Below are positions 27,960-36,268 of a stretch of 36,398 nucleotides of DNA, one piece after another (the stretch's first letter is position 1; each line of letters starts with the position of its first letter). The notes under the pieces are model-generated. The model made no database searches. It was not told the origin of the DNA and worked only from the letters and a program-made list of their open reading frames with translations. The position numbers and the translations under genes are program-made. The stretch is taken from assembly GCA_030673105.1 (NCBI GenBank), contig DAOVJS010000007.1, forward strand, positions 1-36,398, given 5' to 3'. This stretch comes from Spirochaetota bacterium (GTDB lineage Bacteria > Spirochaetota > B62-G9 > DRHN01).

Positions 27960-30140
27960 TTACTTCTCACCTTCCGCAACTTTTAGGAGATATTCAGGAG
28001 TTACGGGTAATCTTTTTATTGGAACCTTCAGAGCGTTCTGCACCGCGGACGCAAGAGCGGGCGCGGCTCCGATGAAGGGAAGCTCCCCCGCGCCCTTGGC
28101 GCCGAAAGGCCCATACTCATAGGGATTATCTATAAGCCTGATTTCCATCTCCGGAAACTCCTTTGAATTCGGTATGATATAATCGGCAAGGGAAGGCTGC
28201 AGGATATTACCGCAATCAGTATTCATTACCTCAAAAGCCGCATAGCCCAGGCCCTGCGCGATCCCTCCTTCCATCTGGCCCCTGATGATCCTTTCATCAA
28301 TGATCGTGCCGATATCATACACACCCCAGATTCCGTTTACCTTAATAACAAAGGTGACAGGGTCCACTTCCACTTCCACAACATTTACACCCCAGGAGTA
28401 TGTGGGGTACGCGTCTCCCTCGAATTTTTCATGGCCCCATTTAATGTATCCCGGCTCTTCATATTCCTCTGTGACCTCCAGCTCTGCCGGCCCTTCACAT
28501 GCCTCTGTGACTTTAAAGTCAGCCGCCTTTTCCCCTCCAGCCTTAAGCCTCTCCGCGGCCTTTTTCAGAAGAAAACCTACAATCATCACTGTCCTCGAGG
28601 CCACAGTCGGGCCTGAATCCGGCACAATGTCCGTATCCGGATTTTCATATATCACATCCTCTACCGGTAAGTCCATGGCCCTGGCAACGATTTTTCTCAG
28701 TGTAGTGGAAGAACCCTGGCCCATTTCTACACTTGCTACAAGTATCAGGACTTTTCCATCTTTTCTCTTTTTAAGCTTTACCCTCGCCCTGATCTTTTCC
28801 TTCTCCCCGCTTCCTGTAAACGCGCATCCATGATAAAATATGGACAGTCCGATGCCCTTCGGCACCTCGCCCCGGTCATTTATGAACGCTTCATATTTCC
28901 TCCTGTACCCGGACATTTTTTCAACAAGGTCAATCATCTGCGGGAGCTTAACTTCATACCTCAAAACTCCCCCCGTGACAGTCAGATCACCCTTACTCAA
29001 CATATTTTCCATTTTAAAATCAAGCGGATCCCGGGAAATACTTTCTGCAAGGCTCTGCATGTGCATCTCAATAGCAAAAAACGCCTGGGGCCCGCCGAAC
29101 CCTCTCATTGCTCCTGAAGGAACGTTATTCGTGGCAAACACTCTGCCTTTTACTTTGATATTGGGGATGTTGTAGACACCTGTTGCCGCAAACATCGCCC
29201 TCTGTAATACTACCGGGGACAGGCCCGCGTATGCTCCTCCATCCAGAGTTATCTCAACCTCCATGGCAGTGATTTTTCTGTTTTTATCAAGGGCTGTTTT
29301 GATTTTTATTATCGAAGGATGCCTTTTAGTGGTGCATATTATGTCTTCCGCACGGTCGAAAATCAACCTGACGGGTCTACCCGTTTTCACCGCTGCAAAA
29401 GCAGCATGGCCCGCGATAATTGAAGTGTATTCTTCCTTTCCGCCAAAGGCCCCGCCTGTTGTCGTCTGCACAACCCTTATCCTTTCCTCATCCCACCCAA
29501 AACCCTGAACAAGGGCTGTTTTTATATAGTAGGGACACTGCATTGAGCCGTAAACAGTGACCCTTTCGTTCTCGTATACGCCTATGACTCCCTGAGGCTC
29601 AAGGTATATATGCTCCTGTAATCCTGTTCTGTATTCACCTTCAATGGCTTCAGCCGCTTCCCTGAAGGCCCTGTCAGGATCTCCCCTTATTATTTCATAC
29701 CCAGAAAAACAGTTGTCCTCCCCATAGATCGATGCTTTATCGCACTTAACCGCGTCTACTATTGTGAATACAGGCTCCATTTCTTCATAAAGCACTCTGA
29801 TATTTGAAAGGACCTGCGCGACCTGTTCCCTGTCAGGGCCCACGACAAGCAGTATCGGTTCTCCTATGTAGTTTACAATATCTTCGGCAAAGAAAGGCTG
29901 GTCATCTAAAAGCATCTTTACCCTGTTCTTACCGGGAATATCATTTTTATCCACAACATAGCAGCCCTCAGGCAGCAGGGGGATGTCGATGGATTTTATC
30001 ACCGCCCTCGGTTTTTCAGAACGCAGGGTCTTCGCGTAGAGCATGCCTTCAAATTTCATATCCGCTATGTATTCTGCATAGCCGCCCGTCTTTTCAGGGG
30101 CATCGATCCTGTTTATTGATCTATCAACTTTTTCTTTCAT
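27960..30140 (-). CDS. Xanthine dehydrogenase-type molybdopterin subunit (set 2)
   Basis: TTGGAFGGKEEYTSI; GAMRGFGGPQAFFAIE; VEMGQGSSTTLRKIVA; GAKGAGELPFIGAAPALASAV. Confidence 0.9.
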   Translation of the reverse strand: MKEKVDRSINRIDAPEKTGGYAEYIADMKFEGMLYAKTLRSEKPRAVIKSIDIPLLPEGCYVVDKNDIPGKNRVKMLLDDQPFFAEDIVNYIGEPILLVVGPDREQVAQVLSNIRVLYEEMEPVFTIVDAVKCDKASIYGEDNCFSGYEIIRGDPDRAFREAAEAIEGEYRTGLQEHIYLEPQGVIGVYENERVTVYGSMQCPYYIKTALVQGFGWDEERIRVVQTTTGGAFGGKEEYTSIIAGHAAFAAVKTGRPVRLIFDRAEDIICTTKRHPSIIKIKTALDKNRKITAMEVEITLDGGAYAGLSPVVLQRAMFAATGVYNIPNIKVKGRVFATNNVPSGAMRGFGGPQAFFAIEMHMQSLAESISRDPLDFKMENMLSKGDLTVTGGVLRYEVKLPQMIDLVEKMSGYRRKYEAFINDRGEVPKGIGLSIFYHGCAFTGSGEKEKIRARVKLKKRKDGKVLILVASVEMGQGSSTTLRKIVARAMDLPVEDVIYENPDTDIVPDSGPTVASRTVMIVGFLLKKAAERLKAGGEKAADFKVTEACEGPAELEVTEEYEEPGYIKWGHEKFEGDAYPTYSWGVNVVEVEVDPVTFVIKVNGIWGVYDIGTIIDERIIRGQMEGGIAQGLGYAAFEVMNTDCGNILQPSLADYIIPNSKEFPEMEIRLIDNPYEYGPFGAKGAGELPFIGAAPALASAVQNALKVPIKRLPVTPEYLLKVAEGEK
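28451..28522 (-). repeat. 36-bp imperfect tandem repeat encoding a 12-aa acidic repeat in the set 2 Mo subunit
   Basis: VTEACEGPAELE / VTEEYEEPGYIK. Confidence 0.7.
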
Positions 30141-30144
30141 ACTG

Positions 30145-30254
30145 TCCCAGCCCGGACCTCATAACTCCCGGGGCGCGTTTTCATTAATTTCGGATACTTA
30201 CTTTCCCAGCCCGGGCTTTTTAATACCCGGAGTGCTTTTTCATTAATTTCAGAT
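30145..30254. repeat. Imperfect two-copy tandem repeat (period 59 bp) in the leader of the set 2 Mo subunit gene
   Basis: tcccagcccggacctcataactcccggggcgcgttttcattaatttcggat / tcccagcccgggctttttaatacccggagtgctttttcattaatttcagat. Confidence 0.85.
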
Positions 30255-30286
30255 GCAGGATTCCTGCACGAACGAATTGATTGTTT

Positions 30287-31630
30287 TTAACCTGCTTCTT
30301 TTTTCACCAGCCTGCCGTACCCTCCTTCGACCTTTATCCCTTCCTCGGCGGTGTATATTACTTTTCCTCTCAGTATTGTTTTTACTATCAGCCCTTTCAG
30401 CTCCATACCCTCAAAGGGAGTGATCTTTCCTTTTGAATAAAACTCCTTCCCCTTTACAATCCAGCTTTTCACCGGATCCATTAATACGAGATCAGCATCT
30501 TTGCCTGCCTCAATCGACCCTTTTCTTTTAAAGAGGCCGTACCTTCTGGCTGCTCCTTCTGATGTAACCTCAACAAGCCTTTGCAGGGATATCCTTCCTC
30601 TCATGTAACCTTCAGAAAACATGTAGGGAAGCAGGGTCCCGCAGCCGGGTATACCGGAATATTCAGTCCAGATAGAACCGGTATTTTTTTCATCCTCTGT
30701 ACATGGAGCATGGTCCGAGGCAACAAAGCTGATTACCCCCTCATCGAGGAGCTTCCACAGTCTCTCTTTATTTTCCGGGAGCTTAACCGGCGGAGTACAC
30801 TTGAGGGGAGAGCCTATTCTTTCAAAATCCCTAACATCAAATTCCAGGTAATGAGGCCCGGTCTCACCTGTTACATCGTTATCCCTTAAAAGCTCACCTG
30901 CCCTGGCCGTTCCAATATGCACAATGTGAAGATTCGCTCCGGTTTCCTTTACAAGCTCGACCGCGGAAAGCACTGCCAGCACCTCGGCAGCTTCGGGACG
31001 TGAACGGTAATAATTAATGGGAGACACACCCTCTTTCATGGAAGAAACGGTCGCGTCACTCACATAATCGTAATCTTCAGCATGAAGCAGAACAGGGAGT
31101 ACAAGTTCCCGGGCCTTTTCAAGCACCTTTTTAAACTGGAAATGGTTTACCCTTGTGAAACTCTCCATTCCTGAGATGAAGTAGGTCTTAAACCCCAGGA
31201 CATGCCCGGAAAGCTCCTCCATACAGGCCGGGAACCCTTCCTCAAATGAACTGCCCGGCACTCCGCCGAACATGCCGAAATCAACAACCGCTTTATTCTC
31301 GATAATTTTCAGTTTTTCAAGCAGGTTTCTTCCATTAATCACCGATGGAATCGATGTGCAGGGCATATCAATCACAGTGGTAATTCCGCCGAAGGCGGCA
31401 TGGCAGGAGCCGTGGTAAAAATCCTCTCTGTCCGTAAACCCGGGGTCGTCAAAGTGTACGTGGGGATCAATCCCTCCGGGCAGGACAAAAAGGCCTTCAG
31501 CATCGATAACCTCATCATCACCCGATAAATCACTACCTATTTCAGCAATTATTTCCCCTTCAACCCTGATATCCACAGCCTGAAAATCATTTTCGCCTGG
31601 AAGAGCAACACGGCCGTTCTTGATAATCAA
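30287..31630 (-). CDS. Dihydropyrimidinase/hydantoinase/allantoinase-family amidohydrolase (TTG start)
   Basis: GLFVLPGGIDPHVHFDDPG; HAEDYDYV; SDHAPCT; TTG at 31630 overlaps the upstream TGA as TTGA and is preceded by AGGAGG. Confidence 0.85.
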   Translation of the reverse strand: MIIKNGRVALPGENDFQAVDIRVEGEIIAEIGSDLSGDDEVIDAEGLFVLPGGIDPHVHFDDPGFTDREDFYHGSCHAAFGGITTVIDMPCTSIPSVINGRNLLEKLKIIENKAVVDFGMFGGVPGSSFEEGFPACMEELSGHVLGFKTYFISGMESFTRVNHFQFKKVLEKARELVLPVLLHAEDYDYVSDATVSSMKEGVSPINYYRSRPEAAEVLAVLSAVELVKETGANLHIVHIGTARAGELLRDNDVTGETGPHYLEFDVRDFERIGSPLKCTPPVKLPENKERLWKLLDEGVISFVASDHAPCTEDEKNTGSIWTEYSGIPGCGTLLPYMFSEGYMRGRISLQRLVEVTSEGAARRYGLFKRKGSIEAGKDADLVLMDPVKSWIVKGKEFYSKGKITPFEGMELKGLIVKTILRGKVIYTAEEGIKVEGGYGRLVKKEAG

Positions 31631-33954
31631 TTTACGCCTTCCTCCTTCATCCTCTTCCAAACTTTTTCAGGAGTCATTGGGGTCTCATACATTCTGACCC
31701 CGACAGCATCAAAAATCGCGTTGGCAACCGCAGGCGCGGGCCCGTTGATGCCGATCTCTCCAACCGATTTCACTCCAAAAGGGCCGGACTTTTCGAAGGA
31801 GTTTACCACTATGGTGATTATTTCCGGGATGTCCGCGGCCGTATATATCTTATAATCCCAGAAACGCGGGTTTACCATTCTTCCTTTAGAATTAAAAATA
31901 TAATCCTCACAGAGCGCGTAACTGAGCCCGTTTACCACCGCTCCTTCAACCTGACCCTCCGCCAGTACCGGGTTAACAGGCTGACCGCAGTCAACCGCAG
32001 AAACGAACTTAACGACCTCCGCCTTCCCGGTTGACCTGTCAACATCTACCTCTGCAAACTGGGCGATAAAGGGCGGAGGCGACTCTGAAGCCGTACAGGA
32101 AGCCTGCGCCTGTATCTGAAACTGGTCCTGTATGTACAGCGTATGATAGGCGATCTTATCGTATGGTACCTTTTTTCCTGTTTTTTTGTCGATTACTTTT
32201 CCTGCATCGAGTTTCAGGGAATCTTTTTCGGCCTTCAGCATCACAGACGCGGTATCGAGGAGCTGGTTCTTTATATCCTCCGCGCATTTCTCAACAGCCC
32301 CTCCTGAAATATAGGTCGTTGAAGACGCGTAGGCGCCTGTATCAAAGGGCGTCAGGTCAGTGTCCGAGGAAAGTACAATAATCATTTCCACGGGAATTTT
32401 CAGTACTTCTGCGGCAATCTGTGCAAGTATCGTGTCCGATCCCGTACCTATATCAGTTGCCCCGACATATAAATTAAAGGACCCGTCATCATTCATTTTC
32501 ATTGAGGCAGCCGCCATATCGATCCCGGGTATGCCCGAACCCTGCATGGCTATTGCCATGCCCATACCCTTCACCCTGTTCCTTCCGCTTTCAATCCTCT
32601 TTCCCCTCTTGCCGTGCCATCCGATGGCCCCGGCCCCTCTATCTATGCACTCATCCAGCTTGCAGGAATTGATAACCTGGCTCACTCCCTCCTTCCCCTC
32701 TCCCAGGGCTTTAAAAACAGCTGAGGTCTCGCCTTCTCTTATATGCCACCTCTTGAAGAAGTCTGTAATATCCTGATCTGTCCTTCTCGCGATAATATCC
32801 ATATGCTGATTGAACGCGAAATAACCCTGTGTCGCGCCATAGCCTCTGTACGCTCCGCCTACAGGGAGATTTGTGTAAACAGACCTTCCATGAAACTTCA
32901 GGTTTTCTATTTTGTTAAAAAGCGGCAGCACCTTTCCTCCCGCGTTGGCAAGAACAGTGAGCGCATGAGTGCCGTAGGCTCCGGTATTCATGAGACAGTC
33001 CATCTCGATAGCAGAGATCCTTCCATCCCTCTTTACACCTGTCTTCAACCTGACCCTCATTGGATGCCTGGTTCTGGAAGAAATGAAAACCTCTTTTCTC
33101 GACATGACAACCTTTGCGGGTCTTTTATTCCGCCAAGCGACAAGAGCAACAAGTGGCTCGAGAATGACCTCCTGTTTACCGCCGAACCCTCCTCCGATCC
33201 TCGGCTTTATTACCCTTATCATCATTACCGGAATATCAAGCACAGTGCTCACGATCCTTCTAACATGGAAAGGGACCTGGGTTGCAGTGACAATGACCAG
33301 CCGCCCCCTATCATCAAAATACGCGCAAGAAGTATGAGGCTCGATCGCACAGTGGGAAGCGTAATGCATCCGGTAGGACTGTTCCTCTATAAAATCCGCT
33401 TCGTTGAATCCCCGCTCAAGATCCCCGAAACCGATTTTTATCTCTGCCGCGAGGTTCTGCTCCGGCCTGTATTCCGCGGGGATCTTTGTGTACTCATCAT
33501 CCACATGTATCCGCGGTGCAGATTCATCCATTGCCTTTTCCATATCAAAAAGCGGTTCAAGATCTCTATACTTCACCTCTATCTTCTTAACCGCTTCAAT
33601 AGCAGCCTCCCTTGTTTCAGCGGCAGCAAGCGCTACCCTGTCCCCCACAAACCTTACACGCCTGTCAAATAGAAGCGCGTCATAGGGAGACGGCTCCGGA
33701 TAACCCTGACCGGCAGTTGTGTGAAGGACCCTCTGAACATTCCCGTAATAAAGAACATCGACCACCCCTCTAACCTTTTCAGCGGCAGAAACATCAATTT
33801 GTTTAATCTCAGCATGGGCAACAGGAGAATAGAGGATTGCAATATAAAGAGGGTCATGTATCTCATAATCATCCGTAAACTTATCAGCACCAGTCGCGAG
33901 TGAAAGAGCGTCAATTTTTCTGACCGATCTTCCTATATTAATATAATCACCCAT
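31627..33954 (-). CDS. Molybdenum hydroxylase molybdopterin subunit (set 1)
   Basis: IGGGFGGKQEVILEP; GGAYRGYGATQGYFAFNQ; DIGTGSDTILAQIAAE; GVKSVGEIGINGPAPAVANAI; start MGDYINIGRSVRKIDA. Confidence 0.9.
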   Translation of the reverse strand: MGDYINIGRSVRKIDALSLATGADKFTDDYEIHDPLYIAILYSPVAHAEIKQIDVSAAEKVRGVVDVLYYGNVQRVLHTTAGQGYPEPSPYDALLFDRRVRFVGDRVALAAAETREAAIEAVKKIEVKYRDLEPLFDMEKAMDESAPRIHVDDEYTKIPAEYRPEQNLAAEIKIGFGDLERGFNEADFIEEQSYRMHYASHCAIEPHTSCAYFDDRGRLVIVTATQVPFHVRRIVSTVLDIPVMMIRVIKPRIGGGFGGKQEVILEPLVALVAWRNKRPAKVVMSRKEVFISSRTRHPMRVRLKTGVKRDGRISAIEMDCLMNTGAYGTHALTVLANAGGKVLPLFNKIENLKFHGRSVYTNLPVGGAYRGYGATQGYFAFNQHMDIIARRTDQDITDFFKRWHIREGETSAVFKALGEGKEGVSQVINSCKLDECIDRGAGAIGWHGKRGKRIESGRNRVKGMGMAIAMQGSGIPGIDMAAASMKMNDDGSFNLYVGATDIGTGSDTILAQIAAEVLKIPVEMIIVLSSDTDLTPFDTGAYASSTTYISGGAVEKCAEDIKNQLLDTASVMLKAEKDSLKLDAGKVIDKKTGKKVPYDKIAYHTLYIQDQFQIQAQASCTASESPPPFIAQFAEVDVDRSTGKAEVVKFVSAVDCGQPVNPVLAEGQVEGAVVNGLSYALCEDYIFNSKGRMVNPRFWDYKIYTAADIPEIITIVVNSFEKSGPFGVKSVGEIGINGPAPAVANAIFDAVGVRMYETPMTPEKVWKRMKEEGVN

Positions 33955-34414
33955 TTTCACGCATCCTTTTAGCGGCAATCTTCACAGCCTCAATGATCTT
34001 TACATAACCTGTACACCGGCAGAGATTTCCGTCAATGGCCTCTATGATTTCATCTTCCCGTGGGTCAGGATTTTTCTTTAAAAGGCAGTAGGCCGCGAGA
34101 ACCATTCCCGGCGTGCAAAATCCGCACTGAACAGCCCCTGAATCCGCAAAGGCACTTTGAATCGGATGGGGCGAATGGATATTCCCGATTCCTCTTACAG
34201 TTGTAATTTCCTTACCCGCGGCAGACGCAGCGAAAACCTGGCAGGAATTGACAAGCCTGCCATCCAGCAGAACAACACAGGAACCGCATTCCCCTTCGCG
34301 ACACCCCTCTTTAACTTCTGTGCAGCCGTTTTCCCGTAAAAGGGAGAGCAAAACAGCATCGGATTTAAAAGAAACCTTTATCTCTTTTCCATTTATTTTG
34401 AAGATACCTTCCAT
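33947..34414 (-). CDS. Molybdenum hydroxylase 2Fe-2S subunit (set 1)
   Basis: CREGECGSCVVLLDGRLVNSC; VQCGFCTPGMVL...GNLCRCTGY. Confidence 0.92.
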   Translation of the reverse strand: MEGIFKINGKEIKVSFKSDAVLLSLLRENGCTEVKEGCREGECGSCVVLLDGRLVNSCQVFAASAAGKEITTVRGIGNIHSPHPIQSAFADSGAVQCGFCTPGMVLAAYCLLKKNPDPREDEIIEAIDGNLCRCTGYVKIIEAVKIAAKRMRENG

Positions 34415-34470
34415 TTTTTTCTCCCGGTAAGGTAACCTGAAATGGCCCTCTTTCCATCGACTTTATCCTT

Positions 34471-35280
34471 TCAATTCCCTAAAACAGTTGCAAGACCCCT
34501 TTCAATCCGGACCTTCACGAGGTGCCTGATATACCCGGGGCTTAAAGATTTTTTTCCTGTAAAATCAATTTTTATTTTTTCGCTTATCCCGCCAGGCTCC
34601 ACTTCACCCGCATCCCTGCCTTTAATGTATTCTTCCAATTCCAGAAGCCTCCTGAATCTGCCGGTACATCCGACTATAACAATCCTTGTATCCTCTATAA
34701 CTTTACCGGCTTTTTTTAAGAGGATTGTTACGGTAAATGCCGGGTAATCGAAATGTGTACGGGTTTCTCTGTAATAGTAACCGGTCCATCTGTCCCGGTT
34801 GATCTTAATTCCGGTTATAAGATTCCCTCTTGCCAGGTGCCGGTCATTTACATAGCTGGTAATATTAAAATCTCCCTCTCTACTTCCGTAAAGAGATATA
34901 TCCGCTTCCAGAGCTATAAGCGGGCCCATCAGGTCCGACCACGGAGGGAACAGGGCAATACTTCCGCCAACAGTGATCCTGTTCCTCAATGGCGTACTGG
35001 CAGAAACGCTGAGGGCTTTGACAAGAATGTGCTCAGGATCGATCTTTCTCATATTTTCTATAACTTCCGCATAGGTTTGAGCCGCCCCTATTTCAATTGT
35101 CCCATTGTTAACGCGGAAAAATCCAAGGGGAAGGAGAGCCAAATCGATCAAACCTTTTACGCTGCTCATGCTGGCTTTCAGAATACCTGTACCCCCGCCA
35201 TGAGGTATCACGCCGTCTTTTTTAAAGAGTGCAGACACCTCTTTCAGGTTATCAGGAAAATACCATTTAATTTCTTTCAT
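34471..35280 (-). CDS. Molybdenum hydroxylase FAD-binding subunit (set 1; YgfM-like)
   Basis: Start MKEIKWYFPDNLKEVSALF; IPHGGGTGILK (variant of AGGTDL); TPLRNRITVGGSIALFPPWSDLMGPL. Confidence 0.82.
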   Translation of the reverse strand: MKEIKWYFPDNLKEVSALFKKDGVIPHGGGTGILKASMSSVKGLIDLALLPLGFFRVNNGTIEIGAAQTYAEVIENMRKIDPEHILVKALSVSASTPLRNRITVGGSIALFPPWSDLMGPLIALEADISLYGSREGDFNITSYVNDRHLARGNLITGIKINRDRWTGYYYRETRTHFDYPAFTVTILLKKAGKVIEDTRIVIVGCTGRFRRLLELEEYIKGRDAGEVEPGGISEKIKIDFTGKKSLSPGYIRHLVKVRIERGLATVLGN

Positions 35281-35341
35281 AATTCTTCTTCGATTTTTTT
35301 TAAATACCGGTTCTGTTTGATTATTCACAACATTACTACAT

Positions 35342-35369
35342 TTTATACTCCGAAGGTGCTGCAAGTCAA
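35342..35369 (-). promoter_or_regulatory. Sigma70-like promoter upstream of the hydroxylase operon
   Basis: On minus strand: TTGACT - 16 nt - TATAAA, about 60 nt upstream of the ATG at 35280. Confidence 0.55.
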
Positions 35370-35647
35370 GGAAACTTAATCCAAAGCAGGGCTAATCTGA
35401 GAGGTGAGTTTGAAGCAGGGAGAAAATTGAAATTAATATAATAGATAAGATCTGCGGGCACTTCGCATAACACGGCATTTACACTGCGCTCCCCTCGGTT
35501 GCTTGCCCTTCGGGATATTTGGCTGATAGCTCTGGGCAACACAGTATTATGACTGTCTGCTTATTATCTGGTCTCTGCTGCTCTTTAGCATCAAACGTCG
35601 TAAAAACCGGTACCGTTATGTGACATTCTGGTTCTGAATAATAACCA

Positions 35648-35676
35648 TTGACGTTATTAACGTGATAAGTTACTAT
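35648..35676 (+). promoter_or_regulatory. Sigma70-like promoter of higBA
   Basis: TTGACG - 17 nt - TACTAT, ending 6 nt before the GTG start at 35683. Confidence 0.5.
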
Positions 35677-35682
35677 TGAATA

Positions 35683-35964
35683 GTGATTGGATCTTTTAAG
35701 GATAAAGAAACAGAAAAAATATGGAATCAGAATTATTCCAAACGGCTTCCATATGATATTCAAAGAATTGGGTATAGGAAGCTTATTATCCTGCATCGTT
35801 CAAAAGATCTTAATGATCTTAGAATTCCACCGGAGAACAAATTACAACAATTATCTGGCAATAGAAAAGGCCAGTATAGCATTCGAATCAATGATCAATG
35901 GAGAATTTGTTTCTACTGGAAGGATGGAATCGCAACTGAAGTTGAAATAACTGATTATCATTAG
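35683..35964 (+). CDS. higB: HigB-type toxin (RelE superfamily), GTG start
   Basis: IGSFKDKETEKIWNQNYSKRLP...LHRSKDLNDLRIPPENKLQQLSGNRKGQYSIRINDQWRICFYW. Confidence 0.92.
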   Translation: MIGSFKDKETEKIWNQNYSKRLPYDIQRIGYRKLIILHRSKDLNDLRIPPENKLQQLSGNRKGQYSIRINDQWRICFYWKDGIATEVEITDYH

Positions 35965-35974
35965 GAGGCTATAT

Positions 35975-36268
35975 ATGGAAAAAATCCCAGATGTAACACC
36001 GGGTGAAATACTAAAGGAAGAGTTCCTCTCTCCAATGAATATTTCCGCTTATAAATTGGCAAAAGACACAGGTATGCCTTCAACAAGAGTATCCCAAATA
36101 CTAAAAGGAAAACGTAAAATTACTGCCGATTCTGCGCTTAGATTATCGCAATATTTTGGGAATTCCCCAGATTTTTGGCTTGGGGTACAGGATGAGTATG
36201 ATTTACGGAAAGAAAGGCATCGACTCAAAGATGAGCTTGATAAGATTCCAAAAGCAATTGCATCTTGA
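35975..36268 (+). CDS. higA: HigA-type antitoxin (XRE HTH)
   Basis: TPGEILKEEFLSPMNISAYKLAKDTGMPSTRVSQILKGKRKITADSALRLSQYFGNSPDFWLGVQDEYDLR; RBS aggagg. Confidence 0.93.
   Translation: MEKIPDVTPGEILKEEFLSPMNISAYKLAKDTGMPSTRVSQILKGKRKITADSALRLSQYFGNSPDFWLGVQDEYDLRKERHRLKDELDKIPKAIAS

Noticed and set aside
32743-33672. 309-aa plus-strand ORF
   Set aside because: Antisense to the set 1 molybdopterin subunit; no domain signature and the opposite strand is clearly coding.
35479-35796. 105-aa minus-strand ORF
   Set aside because: Overlaps the higB promoter and gene antisense; no recognisable family.
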